Source: Spirochaetaceae bacterium (GTDB lineage: Bacteria; Spirochaetota; Spirochaetia; Treponematales; Breznakiellaceae). From it: a stretch of DNA of 11,096 nt. Position numbers and translations under genes: made by a program. Every line of letters begins with the position of its first letter. Positions within the stretch are counted from its first letter, which is position 1. Of the stretch, positions 1 through 7,436 are shown one piece after another. Where the stretch lies: the NCBI GenBank assembly GCA_031288215.1, contig JAITRV010000154.1, forward strand, positions 1-11,096, read 5' to 3'. The notes beneath the pieces are model-generated. The model worked only from the letters and a program-made list of their open reading frames with translations, was not told where the DNA came from and did no database searches.

Positions 1-8
1 AAAAAACC

Positions 9-218
9 GGTAATGTTCTAGACTTATTATTATAGATGCGGATATACTATAGCGAAACCTTTATGAGGGGGAAATTTATGGTAGCAATAGCATTAACATG
101 TCCGTTTTGCGGAAGTGAAGATGTCCGCTCCTATGGCACTGCAAACGGTAAAAAGCGGTATGCCTGTAATAATCCGGCATGTTCCCATAAAACATTTTAC
201 GCTCAGTACAGTTATAAC
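9..218 (+). mobile_element. IS1-family insertion sequence remnant (left end)
   Basis: Starting at position 9 the sequence GGTAATG, followed by ACTTATTATTATAG at 22-35, resembles the left terminal inverted repeat of IS1 (GGTGATG..., ACTTACTGATTTAG). About 70 nt inside, an InsA-like zinc-ribbon gene begins, which is the expected IS1 spacing. Similarity to InsA stops near 218, and I find no right inverted repeat downstream, so this is a truncated left end rather than a complete element. Its AT-rich composition contrasts with the GC-rich genes that follow. The first eight bases precede the inverted repeat and could hold a target duplication, which cannot be checked without the other end. Confidence 0.6.
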
Positions 219-278
219 GATAAATTAGCGTTTTATGAAATTGTGCGGTATGATCTCTTCATGGCTAGGATTTTATAA
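78..278 (+). pseudogene. truncated IS1-type InsA zinc-ribbon protein
   Basis: The start at 78 is chosen because a purine-rich GAGGGGGAA (65-73) lies just upstream and the product begins MVAIALTCPFCG like IS1 InsA. The frame also has an ATG at 36, but that lies inside the terminal repeat. Residues 1-47 carry CxxC (C8, C11) and a second pair, C30 and C35, then KTF and YSYN, typical of the InsA N-terminal zinc ribbon. In IS1, InsA is a DNA-binding repressor, and its frameshift fusion with InsB is the transposase. Here the helix-turn-helix half is missing: after residue 47 the frame runs into 19 unrelated residues and stops. The 66-residue product compares with about 91 for full InsA, and no insB follows, so it is very probably non-functional. 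Confidence 0.6.
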
Positions 279-351
279 TTCATTGTACCACAAAGAATTA
301 ACGACATTTTTCCATCATACATTGTGAATCACCTCCGAAATTTGAACTACG

Positions 352-418
352 AACCACACGGACAAACGCATGAATCTCAAACAACAAGTCCGTGAGGGTC
401 CGTGGTTTTTCTTCTTTT
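352..418 (+). terminator. intrinsic terminator-like hairpin with U tract
   Basis: AACCAC...GGAC (352-363, with a two-base bulge) pairs with GTCCGTGGTT (398-407) and is followed at once by a T-rich tract to about 420. CACGGAC (357-363) can pair with either of two copies of GTCCGTG, at 388-394 or 398-404, so two registers are possible. It would stop transcripts entering from the IS remnant before the promoter at 462. The loop is long (34 nt), which lowers confidence. The 279-497 gap holds no other supported gene. Confidence 0.5.
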
Positions 419-461
419 TTTGAGTAAATGCAGGAGCCCTGCGGGAAATAGACGCGATGGA

Positions 462-491
462 TTGACATCCCGCTTTCCCCGGGGCTACAAT
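462..491 (+). promoter_or_regulatory. near-consensus sigma70-type promoter for the binding-protein gene
   Basis: The -35 box TTGACA (462-467, a perfect consensus) and the -10 box TACAAT (486-491) are separated by 18 nt. The spacer contains the perfect palindrome CCCCGGGG (477-484), a possible operator. Only six nucleotides separate the -10 box from the ATG at 498, so the predicted transcription start falls on or next to the start codon and implies a leaderless mRNA. Confidence 0.65.
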
Positions 492-497
492 GGGGCC

Positions 498-2321
498 ATG
501 AAGAAATCCGCGTTCCCCATAGGCGCCTTATGCCTCCTCCTCCTTTCCTCCTGTTTCGGGGGGGATGAGCTTTCGCAAGAAGATATCGACGCCCTGCCCG
601 CCGAGGGTATCGGGCAAATTCTGGAGAAAACCCTGACCAAGCCCTGGCGGGGGGAGGAATTTATCCCCGGCAGGGTCGCCGGAACCTGGCACGACGTGAT
701 GACCACCGAACCCAAGAGCTTTAACGTCCTGATGGCCGAACAGGACAGCGCCACCGCTTCGGTGGTGAGAAGCACCCTGGACTATCTGGTGGAGTACGAT
801 GTGGTTAAACGGGAATGGAAAGGCCGCTGCGCCTCCTTTGAGATCCGATCCGACGAAGAAGCGGGGACCCTGGACCTCGTCTATACCCTCCGGGACGACC
901 TTTACTGGAGCTATTACGGTTCTGACCGGAAGGTCCCGGTCACCAGCGACGACGTGATCTTCTGGTACAACGAGATCGAGGGAGATCCCGCCTTCAACAG
1001 TTCCGGTTACAACGGCCAGTTCCTCATGATGGAGGACGGAACCGAGGCCCATATCGACATAGAACGCCTCGACGCCAAGCGCTTCGTGTTTCATTTTCCC
1101 CGGATCGTGGCGGAACCCCTCCTGTCCACCAACCAGCCTATCGCCCCCCGGCTGGATTATGAGGATGCCAAGCGGGAACGGGGGCTCCAGGGGGTGCTGG
1201 ATCTCTTCAGCGTGGACACCGACCCCAAAAAGATCCCCTCCATGGGAAGATGGTTCATCACCGAGTACAGTCCGGGGCAGCGGCTGGTATTCACCCGGAA
1301 TCCTCATTACTGGGAGCGGGACCTGAACGGGGTTTCCCTCCCCTATATCGAGGAAGAGATCATCCGGATAATCCCCGATGAAAACACCCGGTTCCTCCTG
1401 TTCAAGGAGGGGGAGGTCGAAGCCTATTCCCCCCGGCCGGAGGATCTGGATGAACTGGTGAACAAAACCGGCGCGGATTATACGGTCTTCAACGCCGAGG
1501 GGAGCCTCAACGCGTCCTTCTGGGCCTTTAACCAGAACCCGGTACACCGGGATACCCCCCGGTACGAATGGTTCACCCGGAAGGAATTCCGCCAGGCCAT
1601 GAGCTGCCTCCTGAACCGGGACCGGATAGCCGCCCAGGTGTACCGGGGGCTTGCGGAGCCGAAATACGATTTCTTCCCCGATCCGAATCCCTATTACAAC
1701 CCGGATATTACCCTGGAGTACCGTTACGATCCCCAGCGGGCCCTTGCCTTGCTGGAATCCATCGGGATGAAGCGGGACCCCGCGGGGACCCTGCGGGACG
1801 AAAAGGATCGGCCCGTAAGCTTCGATCTGACGATCCGTTCCGAAAGCGTGGTCAATTCCGACATCGCGTCGATCATCATGACGGAACTCTCCGCGGTCGG
1901 TATCAAGGTGAATATCCGGACCGTGGATTTTCAGAAGCTGGTGGAACAGCTCTTTACGACCTTTGACTGGCAGTCCACGTTGATGGGCTTTTCGGGGGTC
2001 ACTATCTTCCCCACCCAGGGAAGCAACGTGTGGCCCTCCGACGGCAACCTCCACATCTGGTATCCCCTGCAGGAGTCTCCCGCCACCGAATGGGAGGCCC
2101 GGATCGATTTCCTGTATAACGAGGGGGCCTATACCCTGGACCGGGACAAGGCCCGGCTGTTCTGGGACGAATACCAGGCGATCATCCTGGAACAGTGCCC
2201 GGTGATATACCTCCTGCGGCCCCGGAGTTTCTTCGCCATCCGCAACCGCTGGGACCTGTCCAACGTGTACTTCGACAACCTGAACGGGATCGAGACCTCC
2301 GCGCTGTTCCTCAAACCATGA
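498..2321 (+). CDS. ABC transporter solute-binding lipoprotein, family 5 (oligo/dipeptide type)
   Basis: The 607-residue product starts MKKSAFPIGALCLLLLSSC: a short basic N-region, a hydrophobic core and the lipobox LSSC with the lipidated Cys at 19. It is thus an exported, membrane-anchored lipoprotein. The body is a family-5 (SBP_bac_5) binding protein: an early EPKSFNVL block, a middle stretch with FTRNPHYW and SLPYIEE (the classic xxNPxYW...P region), AFNQNP, then KEFRQAMS and NRDRI before the C-terminal lobe. These proteins capture peptides, nickel or sugars and deliver them to a DppBC-type channel; the ligand cannot be told from sequence. The ATG at 498 is preferred because upstream in-frame residues lie within the promoter and terminator and would bury the signal peptide. 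No Shine-Dalgarno precedes it, consistent with leaderless translation. The stop overlaps the next gene as ATGA. Confidence 0.88.
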   Translation: MKKSAFPIGALCLLLLSSCFGGDELSQEDIDALPAEGIGQILEKTLTKPWRGEEFIPGRVAGTWHDVMTTEPKSFNVLMAEQDSATASVVRSTLDYLVEYDVVKREWKGRCASFEIRSDEEAGTLDLVYTLRDDLYWSYYGSDRKVPVTSDDVIFWYNEIEGDPAFNSSGYNGQFLMMEDGTEAHIDIERLDAKRFVFHFPRIVAEPLLSTNQPIAPRLDYEDAKRERGLQGVLDLFSVDTDPKKIPSMGRWFITEYSPGQRLVFTRNPHYWERDLNGVSLPYIEEEIIRIIPDENTRFLLFKEGEVEAYSPRPEDLDELVNKTGADYTVFNAEGSLNASFWAFNQNPVHRDTPRYEWFTRKEFRQAMSCLLNRDRIAAQVYRGLAEPKYDFFPDPNPYYNPDITLEYRYDPQRALALLESIGMKRDPAGTLRDEKDRPVSFDLTIRSESVVNSDIASIIMTELSAVGIKVNIRTVDFQKLVEQLFTTFDWQSTLMGFSGVTIFPTQGSNVWPSDGNLHIWYPLQESPATEWEARIDFLYNEGAYTLDRDKARLFWDEYQAIILEQCPVIYLLRPRSFFAIRNRWDLSNVYFDNLNGIETSALFLKP

Positions 2322-3403
2322 AGGCGCCCGGCGTGGTCCGGGGGCTTGCGGCCCTCCTGGAGCCCTATTCCCGTTTCAAGCGGAAGGCCCCCCTGCTCTC
2401 CTATATCCTGGGACGCCTCCTGACCATGCTGGTGACCCTCTTCGTCCTGGGCTTCGCGGTCTTCGGCCTCATGGAACTGGCCCCGGGGGACATCGTGGAC
2501 CAGATCATGCTGCAGCAGCTTTTCGGGGAAGACCAGGGCTGGGCGGGAGAGGACCGGCAGGTCATGGACGCCGCGCTGCTTGAGGCCCGGCGGGCGGCCC
2601 TGGGTCTGGACCGGCCCTTCTACGTCCAGTATTTCCGCTGGCTGGGCCGCATGATCCGGGGGGACCTGGGGACGAGCCTTATCTCCCGGGCGCCGGTCTC
2701 CTTCCTCCTCGCCTCCCGGCTGGCCAATTCGGTGATGCTCAACCTCATAGCCCTGGTGCTGATCACCTTTTTTTCCTTTTTACTGGGAGTCTATTTCTCC
2801 ACCAAGGCGGGGACCCGGACGGACCTGGCGGTAACCTTCTTCGCCCTGATCCTCCACGCCTTCCCGGGGATCCTCATGCTGATCCTCCTCCAGCTCTTCG
2901 CCTCGGTGACGGGGCTTTTCCCGGTAACCGCCTATCCTTCCTTCCCCTTTGCCGAAGCTCCGGCGCGGTTTACCTTCTCCTATCTGCACCACATCTTCCT
3001 CCCCCTGCTGGCCTCCTTCCTGGGGGGCATCGGGGGGACCCTGCGGATGATCCGGGCCACCATGCTGGACCAGTTGGGCCAGCCCTACATCACGAGCCTC
3101 CGCGCCCGGGGCATCGGGGAATGGCGGATCTACTTTCACCACGCCTTCCGGAACACCCTGAACCCCTACATCACCCGGAGCGCCAACCTCCTGGCAAGCC
3201 TTTTCTCCGGCTCCCTGATCCTGGAGATCATCTTCGCCTACCCCGGCATCGGGCGGCTCATGTACGAGGCGGTACTCCAGGAGGACATCAACCTGGTCCT
3301 CGCCAACATCATGTTCATCTCCTTCCTCGTACTCCTGGGGATGGTCCTCTCGGACATCACCCTGGCCCTGGTGGACCCCAGGATACGCTACGGAAAAGAG
3401 TAA
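2318..3403 (+). CDS. ABC transporter permease, DppB/OppB type
   Basis: The 361-residue integral membrane protein starts at the ATG of an ATGA overlap with the binding-protein stop, so translation is probably coupled. Features are an N-terminal membrane segment (about 31-53) followed by the LAPGD motif, a periplasmic region containing LGLDRPFYVQYFRWL and RGDLGTS as in DppB, then five further hydrophobic segments (about 137-160, 172-200, 225-247, 290-310, 328-352). The EAA-type ATPase-docking loop lies at about 262-285 (RARGIGEW...HAFRNTL), and DPRIRYG closes the C-terminus. It forms half of a heterodimeric channel in the inner membrane. The N-terminus is about 25 residues longer than usual. 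The expected DppC partner and the DppD/F ATPases are not adjacent; the trp operon follows directly. The missing subunits must be encoded elsewhere or the system is degenerate, although this gene itself looks intact. Confidence 0.88.
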   Translation: MKAPGVVRGLAALLEPYSRFKRKAPLLSYILGRLLTMLVTLFVLGFAVFGLMELAPGDIVDQIMLQQLFGEDQGWAGEDRQVMDAALLEARRAALGLDRPFYVQYFRWLGRMIRGDLGTSLISRAPVSFLLASRLANSVMLNLIALVLITFFSFLLGVYFSTKAGTRTDLAVTFFALILHAFPGILMLILLQLFASVTGLFPVTAYPSFPFAEAPARFTFSYLHHIFLPLLASFLGGIGGTLRMIRATMLDQLGQPYITSLRARGIGEWRIYFHHAFRNTLNPYITRSANLLASLFSGSLILEIIFAYPGIGRLMYEAVLQEDINLVLANIMFISFLVLLGMVLSDITLALVDPRIRYGKE

Positions 3404-3418
3404 TTTTTTTCTTTTTTT
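3404..3418 (+). terminator. T-rich tract after the permease gene (weak terminator)
   Basis: Two runs of seven T separated by one C follow the permease stop codon directly. A possible stem (CCTGG/CCAGG) lies about 20 nt upstream inside the coding region, but no good hairpin abuts the T run. It may be a weak or factor-assisted terminator, so some read-through into trp is possible. Confidence 0.25.
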
Positions 3419-3429
3419 GAAAAACGCGC

Positions 3430-3458
3430 TTGACTTATTTTTGATGATACTGTATAAA
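3430..3458 (+). promoter_or_regulatory. trp operon promoter
   Basis: TTGACT (3430-3435) and TATAAA (3453-3458) are spaced by 17 nt, close to the sigma70 consensus. The predicted start at about 3465 gives a leader of only about 50 nt to trpE, with no leader peptide, T-box or attenuator hairpin. Downstream of the start a weak dyad, CTATAG at 3477-3482 and CTATA at 3492-3496, could bind a repressor. It does not resemble the E. coli TrpR operator. Confidence 0.6.
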
Positions 3459-3513
3459 GAAACACGATGGATGTTACTATAGAGAGAAACACTATAACAA
3501 GCAGAGGATGACG

Positions 3514-4986
3514 ATGCGATATCCGCAAAAACTAGAAGACCTGAGCCCCCTTGCCCGGAACTATCAGCGGCTGCCGGTGGCGAACATACTGCCCTGGGGG
3601 GCGCGGACCCCGGTGGAAACCTTCCGGGTGCTGAAAAACCTGAGCCGCCAGTGCTTTATCCTGGAAAGCCTGGAGGACGAGCGGGACCGGGGGCGTTATA
3701 CCTTCTTGGGCTTCGACCCCCAACTGGAAATCACCTGCACCAACGGCGCCCTCAGCATAAAAAACGGCGCCTGCATCAGTATCAAGACCGACGACCCCGG
3801 TTCGTATATACGGCAAATTATAGAAGAAAACCGGAGCCCCCGGCTGCCGGAACTGCCCCCCTTTTCCGGGGGGCTCGTGGGCTACTTTTCCTACGACTAT
3901 ATCAAGTACGGCGAGCCCACCCTGAAACTGGACGGGGAGGACCAGGAGGGCTTCAAGGACGTGGACCTGATGCTCTTCGACAAGGTCATCGCCTACGATC
4001 GGCTGGAGGGCCGGATCATCCTCATCGTCAATATCAAGACCGATGCCCTGGAGGAGAATTACCACCGGGCCCTGACGGAACTGGACAACCTGAGCCGGCT
4101 TATTGAGACCGGCAGGCCCGCGGAACTGCGGCCCCTCCGGCTGAACTCCCCCTTCCGCCCCCTCTTCGGCGAGGAGGCCTACTGCGCCATGGTGCGCCGG
4201 GCAAAAGAGCATATCCGGGAAGGGGATATTTTCCAGGTGGTGCTGTCCAACCGGCTGGAAGCGGAGGCCGAGGGCAGCCTTTTCGACACCTACCGAATTT
4301 TAGAAAAGACCAACCCTTCCCCCTATATGTTCTATTTTTCCAGCGACGATATTGAAATTGCCGGGGCCTCCCCGGAGACCCTGGTGAAGCTCCGGGACCG
4401 GACCCTCTTTACCTTCCCCCTGGCGGGGACCCGGCCCCGGGGGAAAAGCGCCGGTGAGGACGCGGCCCTGGAGGCGGAACTCCTGGGGGACCCCAAGGAA
4501 CTGGCGGAACACCACATGCTGGTTGACCTGGGGCGCAACGATTTGGGGAAGATCTGTGAGTTCGGTTCGGTAGCGGTGGAGAAGTACCTTTCGATAGAGC
4601 GGTTTTCCCACGTGATGCATATCGGTTCCTCGGTGAAGGGGACCATCCGGGAGGGGTACGGCGCCCTGGACGCGGTAAGCGCGGTGCTTCCCGCGGGAAC
4701 CTTGTCGGGGGCGCCGAAGATCCGGGCCTGTGAAATCATCAACGGGCTGGAAAACAACAAGCGGGGGATCTACGGGGGCGCCATCGGCTACATCGCCTTT
4801 ACCGGCGACCTGGACACCTGCATCGCCATCCGGATCGCCTTTAAGAAAAACGGCAAGGTCTTTGTCCGGTCCGGGGCGGGGATCGTGGCGGACAGCGTCC
4901 CCGAAAACGAATACCGGGAATGTAATCACAAGATGCGGGCGGTGATCCAGGCGCTGGAACAGGCCCAGGGAGGATACGGGGAATGA
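3514..4986 (+). CDS. trpE: anthranilate synthase component I
   Basis: TrpE uses ammonia delivered by TrpG to turn chorismate into anthranilate and pyruvate, the first committed step of tryptophan synthesis, in the cytoplasm. The 490-residue product has the N-terminal domain with CFILES (47-52), equivalent to the LLES tryptophan-binding feedback site. The catalytic chorismate-binding domain follows, with GDIFQVVLS (237-245), TNPSPYMFYF (266-275), GASPE (284-288), LVDLGRNDLG (336-345), PAGTLSGAPK (393-402) and the metal-binding end region VPENEY...CNHK. Length and motifs are normal, and the TrpE features argue against PabB. I choose the ATG at 3514 over the one at 3508 because AGAGG (3503-3507) is 6 nt from the former and touches the latter. 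It is the first gene of the operon and overlaps trpG by ATGA. Confidence 0.95.
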   Translation: MRYPQKLEDLSPLARNYQRLPVANILPWGARTPVETFRVLKNLSRQCFILESLEDERDRGRYTFLGFDPQLEITCTNGALSIKNGACISIKTDDPGSYIRQIIEENRSPRLPELPPFSGGLVGYFSYDYIKYGEPTLKLDGEDQEGFKDVDLMLFDKVIAYDRLEGRIILIVNIKTDALEENYHRALTELDNLSRLIETGRPAELRPLRLNSPFRPLFGEEAYCAMVRRAKEHIREGDIFQVVLSNRLEAEAEGSLFDTYRILEKTNPSPYMFYFSSDDIEIAGASPETLVKLRDRTLFTFPLAGTRPRGKSAGEDAALEAELLGDPKELAEHHMLVDLGRNDLGKICEFGSVAVEKYLSIERFSHVMHIGSSVKGTIREGYGALDAVSAVLPAGTLSGAPKIRACEIINGLENNKRGIYGGAIGYIAFTGDLDTCIAIRIAFKKNGKVFVRSGAGIVADSVPENEYRECNHKMRAVIQALEQAQGGYGE

Positions 4987-5555
4987 TTTTACTGATTGAT
5001 AATTACGACAGTTTTTCCTACAACCTCTACCAGGGTATCGGGACCCTGGACCCCCATATCCGGGTCGTCCGCAACGACGGGATAAGCCTCGCGGAGATCG
5101 TGGTGTTGCGGCCCAGCCATATCGTGATCTCTCCGGGTCCGGGGAGGCCCGCCGATTCCGGGATCTGCGAGGAGGTGATCCGATCCTTCGCGGGGCATAT
5201 CCCCATCCTGGGGGTATGCCTGGGGCATCAGGCTATCTGCGAGGTCTTCGGGGCGGTGGTGTCCTACGCCAAAACTCTGATGCACGGCAAGGCCTCCGCC
5301 ATCACCCTGGACCGGAGCTGCCCCCTCTTCGAGGGGCTGCCTTCTTCCATCCGGGGGGCGCGGTACCACTCCCTGGCGGTCCGGGAGGAGACGATTCCGC
5401 CGGCATTGCGGGTCTGCGCCCGCAGCGACGACGGTGAAATCATGGGGGTGTGGCACCGGGAGGCGGCGGTCTACGGCCTCCAGTTCCACCCCGAATCGAT
5501 TCTGACCCCCGAGGGGGGAAGAATCCTGGAAAATTTTTTGAAAAGAGGGGAGTAA
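4983..5555 (+). CDS. trpG: anthranilate synthase component II, glutamine amidotransferase
   Basis: The 190-residue class I glutamine amidotransferase hydrolyses glutamine and channels ammonia to TrpE. The N-terminus LLIDNYDSFSYNL is the TrpG/PabA signature. The nucleophile is Cys79 in GVCLGHQ, and the catalytic His169 and Glu171 lie in FHPESILT. The oxyanion region SPGPGRP (50-56) is present. It overlaps trpE by four bases (ATGA), which favours equal synthesis of the two subunits. It is a stand-alone protein, not fused to TrpD as in E. coli. No separate pabA is visible here, so it could also serve a PabB encoded elsewhere (inference). Confidence 0.95.
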   Translation: MILLIDNYDSFSYNLYQGIGTLDPHIRVVRNDGISLAEIVVLRPSHIVISPGPGRPADSGICEEVIRSFAGHIPILGVCLGHQAICEVFGAVVSYAKTLMHGKASAITLDRSCPLFEGLPSSIRGARYHSLAVREETIPPALRVCARSDDGEIMGVWHREAAVYGLQFHPESILTPEGGRILENFLKRGE

Positions 5556-5565
5556 AGGAGTCATT

Positions 5566-6663
5566 ATGATAAAGGAAGCGATAGTTAAGGCGGCGGCCCG
5601 GGAGAACCTGAGTTACGAAATGGCCGAGGCGGTGATGGATGAAATCATGGGGGGGAAGGCCAGCGAGATCCAGATGGCGGCCTTTCTGACCGCCATGGCG
5701 GTGAAGGGGGAAACCATCGAGGAGATCACCGCTTCGGCGGCGGGGATGCGCAAGCACTGCATCCGGATCCTCCACGATATGGACGTGCTGGAGATCGTCG
5801 GTACGGGCGGGGACCGGTCCAATTCCTTTAACATCTCCACCACCTCGGCGCTGGTTATTTCCGCCGCGGGCATCCCCGTGGCAAAACACGGCAACCGGGC
5901 GGCCTCCAGTAAATCCGGGGCCGCGGACGTGCTGGAAAGCCTGGGGGTGGACATTACGGCGCCCCCGGAACGGAGCCTGGAACTCCTCAAGACCATCGGG
6001 CTCTGCTTCCTCTTTGCCCAGAACTACCATATCTCCATGAAATACGTGGCCCCGGTACGGAAGGAACTGGGGATCAGGACCATCTTCAACATCCTGGGCC
6101 CCCTGGTAAATCCCGCCGGGGCGAACATGGAACTGCTGGGGGTCTACGACGAGGAACTCATCGAACCCATGGCCCGGGTGCTCTCCAACCTGGGGGTCAA
6201 GAACGCCCTGGTGGTTTACGGTCAGGACGGGCTGGACGAGATCTCCATGAGCGCCCCCACCAGCGTCTGCGAGGTACGGGACGGGGCCTTTAAGACCTAT
6301 GTGATCGAGCCGGAACAGTTCGGCTTTACCCGCTGTAAAAAGGAAGACCTGGTGGGGGGAAGCCCCGGGGAAAACGCCGCCATAAGCCGGGATATCCTGG
6401 CGGGAAAGCCGGGCCCCAAGCGGGATGCGGTGCTCCTCAATTCCGCCGCGGCCATCCACATCGCCCGGCCGGGCCTCTCCATACCGGAGGCCCTGGACCT
6501 TGCCCGGGAGACCATCGACAGCGGGAAGGCCCGCGCGCAGCTTGAACGGTTTATCCGCCTCTCGAAGGGAGGCGCCCTCTCGAAGGGAGGCGCCCTCTCG
6601 AAGGAAGGCGCCCTCTCGAAGGAAGGCGCCCTCTCTGCCGCCGCCGGAGAGGAGGTGCGGTGA
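5566..6663 (+). CDS. trpD: anthranilate phosphoribosyltransferase with repeat tail
   Basis: TrpD transfers phosphoribose from PRPP to anthranilate. The start has a clear Shine-Dalgarno AAGGAG (5555-5560), 5 nt upstream. Family motifs are in order: GTGGD (79-83), NISTT (89-93), KHGNR (107-111) with SSKSGAADVLE following, FNILGPLVNPAG (174-185) and the metal-binding DGLDE (221-225). The enzyme proper ends around residue 332 (LERFIRL), a normal length. The remaining 33 residues are unusual: SKGGAL twice, SKEGAL twice, then SAAAGEEVR, encoded by an 18-bp tandem repeat. The stop overlaps the trpC start as GTGA. The repeat tail is probably a disordered addition with no catalytic role (inference). 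Confidence 0.94.
   Translation: MIKEAIVKAAARENLSYEMAEAVMDEIMGGKASEIQMAAFLTAMAVKGETIEEITASAAGMRKHCIRILHDMDVLEIVGTGGDRSNSFNISTTSALVISAAGIPVAKHGNRAASSKSGAADVLESLGVDITAPPERSLELLKTIGLCFLFAQNYHISMKYVAPVRKELGIRTIFNILGPLVNPAGANMELLGVYDEELIEPMARVLSNLGVKNALVVYGQDGLDEISMSAPTSVCEVRDGAFKTYVIEPEQFGFTRCKKEDLVGGSPGENAAISRDILAGKPGPKRDAVLLNSAAAIHIARPGLSIPEALDLARETIDSGKARAQLERFIRLSKGGALSKGGALSKEGALSKEGALSAAAGEEVR
6561..6632 (+). repeat. four-copy 18-bp tandem repeat at the 3' end of trpD
   Basis: Four head-to-tail 18-bp units, at 6561-6578, 6579-6596, 6597-6614 and 6615-6632. Units 1 and 2 read CTCGAAGGGAGGCGCCCT; units 3 and 4 differ by one G-to-A change (GGAAGG), giving an AABB pattern. Because 18 is a multiple of three, each copy adds six residues (SKGGAL or SKEGAL) without shifting frame. 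Each unit also contains the palindrome GGCGCC. This is a minisatellite that could vary in copy number by slippage or recombination. Confidence 0.95.
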
Positions 6664-7436
6664 TCCTGGAAGAAATCGCCGCAAAAACCCGGCTGCGGGT
6701 CGAACGGGCGAAGGGGACGGCGGCGGTTCCGGCGGCGGAGCGGGCGGCGAAGGCCGGTTCCCTGGAAGCGGCCCTGGCCGCCCCGGGGCTTTCCTTTATC
6801 TGCGAGGTGAAGCGGGCTTCCCCCTCCCGGGGGATCATTGCCGATGAATTCCCCTACCTGCGGATTGCGGCGGAATACGAGGCCGCCGGGGCGGCGGCGA
6901 TTTCGGTCCTCACCGAGCCGGATTATTTTTTAGGGAAGGATGAATACCTGCGGGACATTGCCGCCGCGGCGGGGATTCCGGTGTTGCGCAAGGATTTTGT
7001 GGTGGACCCCTACCAGATCTACGAGGCCCGGCACTTGGGCGCTCAGGCGATCCTCCTCATCTGCGCCCTCCTGGACCGGAAGGCCCTGGGGGAGTACCTG
7101 GCCCTTGCCGGCTCCCTCGGCCTTTCCTGCCTCACCGAGGTCCACAGCGCCGCCGAGGTTGCCATGGCGGTGGAGGCCGGGGCGCGGATCATCGGGATAA
7201 ACAACCGGGACCTCAAAACCTTTGAGGTGGACCTCGCCGTTACCCAACGGCTGCGGCCGCTCATCCCCCCGGATCGCCTGGTGGTCTCCGAGAGCGGGAT
7301 CAACTCCCCGGAGGATATCCGCTTCATCCGGGAACAGGCCGTCCACGGGGTGCTTATCGGTGAGAGCCTCATGCGGGCGGCGGACAAGAAACGGCGCCTT
7401 GCGGAACTGCGGGGGGCAGGGGATGGCGAAAATTAA
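6660..7436 (+). CDS. trpC: indole-3-glycerol-phosphate synthase
   Basis: TrpC closes the indole ring from CdRP, releasing CO2 and water; it is a cytoplasmic TIM barrel. The GTG at 6660 overlaps the trpD stop (GTGA) and is preceded by AGAGGAGG (6648-6655). The 258-residue product keeps the catalytic set: E49 and K51 in EVKRASPS, K111 in KDF, E160 in LTEVH, N181 in INNRDL and S210-E211 in VVSESG. The phosphate-binding region near LIGESL (232-237) is also intact. It is monofunctional, unlike the E. coli TrpC-TrpF fusion. Its last 14 bases overlap the start of trpF in another frame. Confidence 0.95.
   Translation: MILEEIAAKTRLRVERAKGTAAVPAAERAAKAGSLEAALAAPGLSFICEVKRASPSRGIIADEFPYLRIAAEYEAAGAAAISVLTEPDYFLGKDEYLRDIAAAAGIPVLRKDFVVDPYQIYEARHLGAQAILLICALLDRKALGEYLALAGSLGLSCLTEVHSAAEVAMAVEAGARIIGINNRDLKTFEVDLAVTQRLRPLIPPDRLVVSESGINSPEDIRFIREQAVHGVLIGESLMRAADKKRRLAELRGAGDGEN

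Noticed and set aside
281..400. Right inverted repeat of the IS1-type element
   Set aside because: GGTACAATG on the minus strand near 281-289 is only vaguely similar to the left end, and no insB lies between; not enough to define an element end.
528..2054. A 508-codon open frame on the minus strand opposite the binding-protein gene
   Set aside because: It is the mirror of a GC-rich, biased coding strand. It has no family motifs, and the + strand gene has a signal peptide and clear family features.
3508..3513. trpE start at the ATG of 3508
   Set aside because: The AGAGG site touches this ATG, while it is correctly spaced from the ATG at 3514.
6561..6632. CRISPR array
   Set aside because: The 18-bp units abut with no spacers and lie in frame inside trpD; it is a minisatellite.
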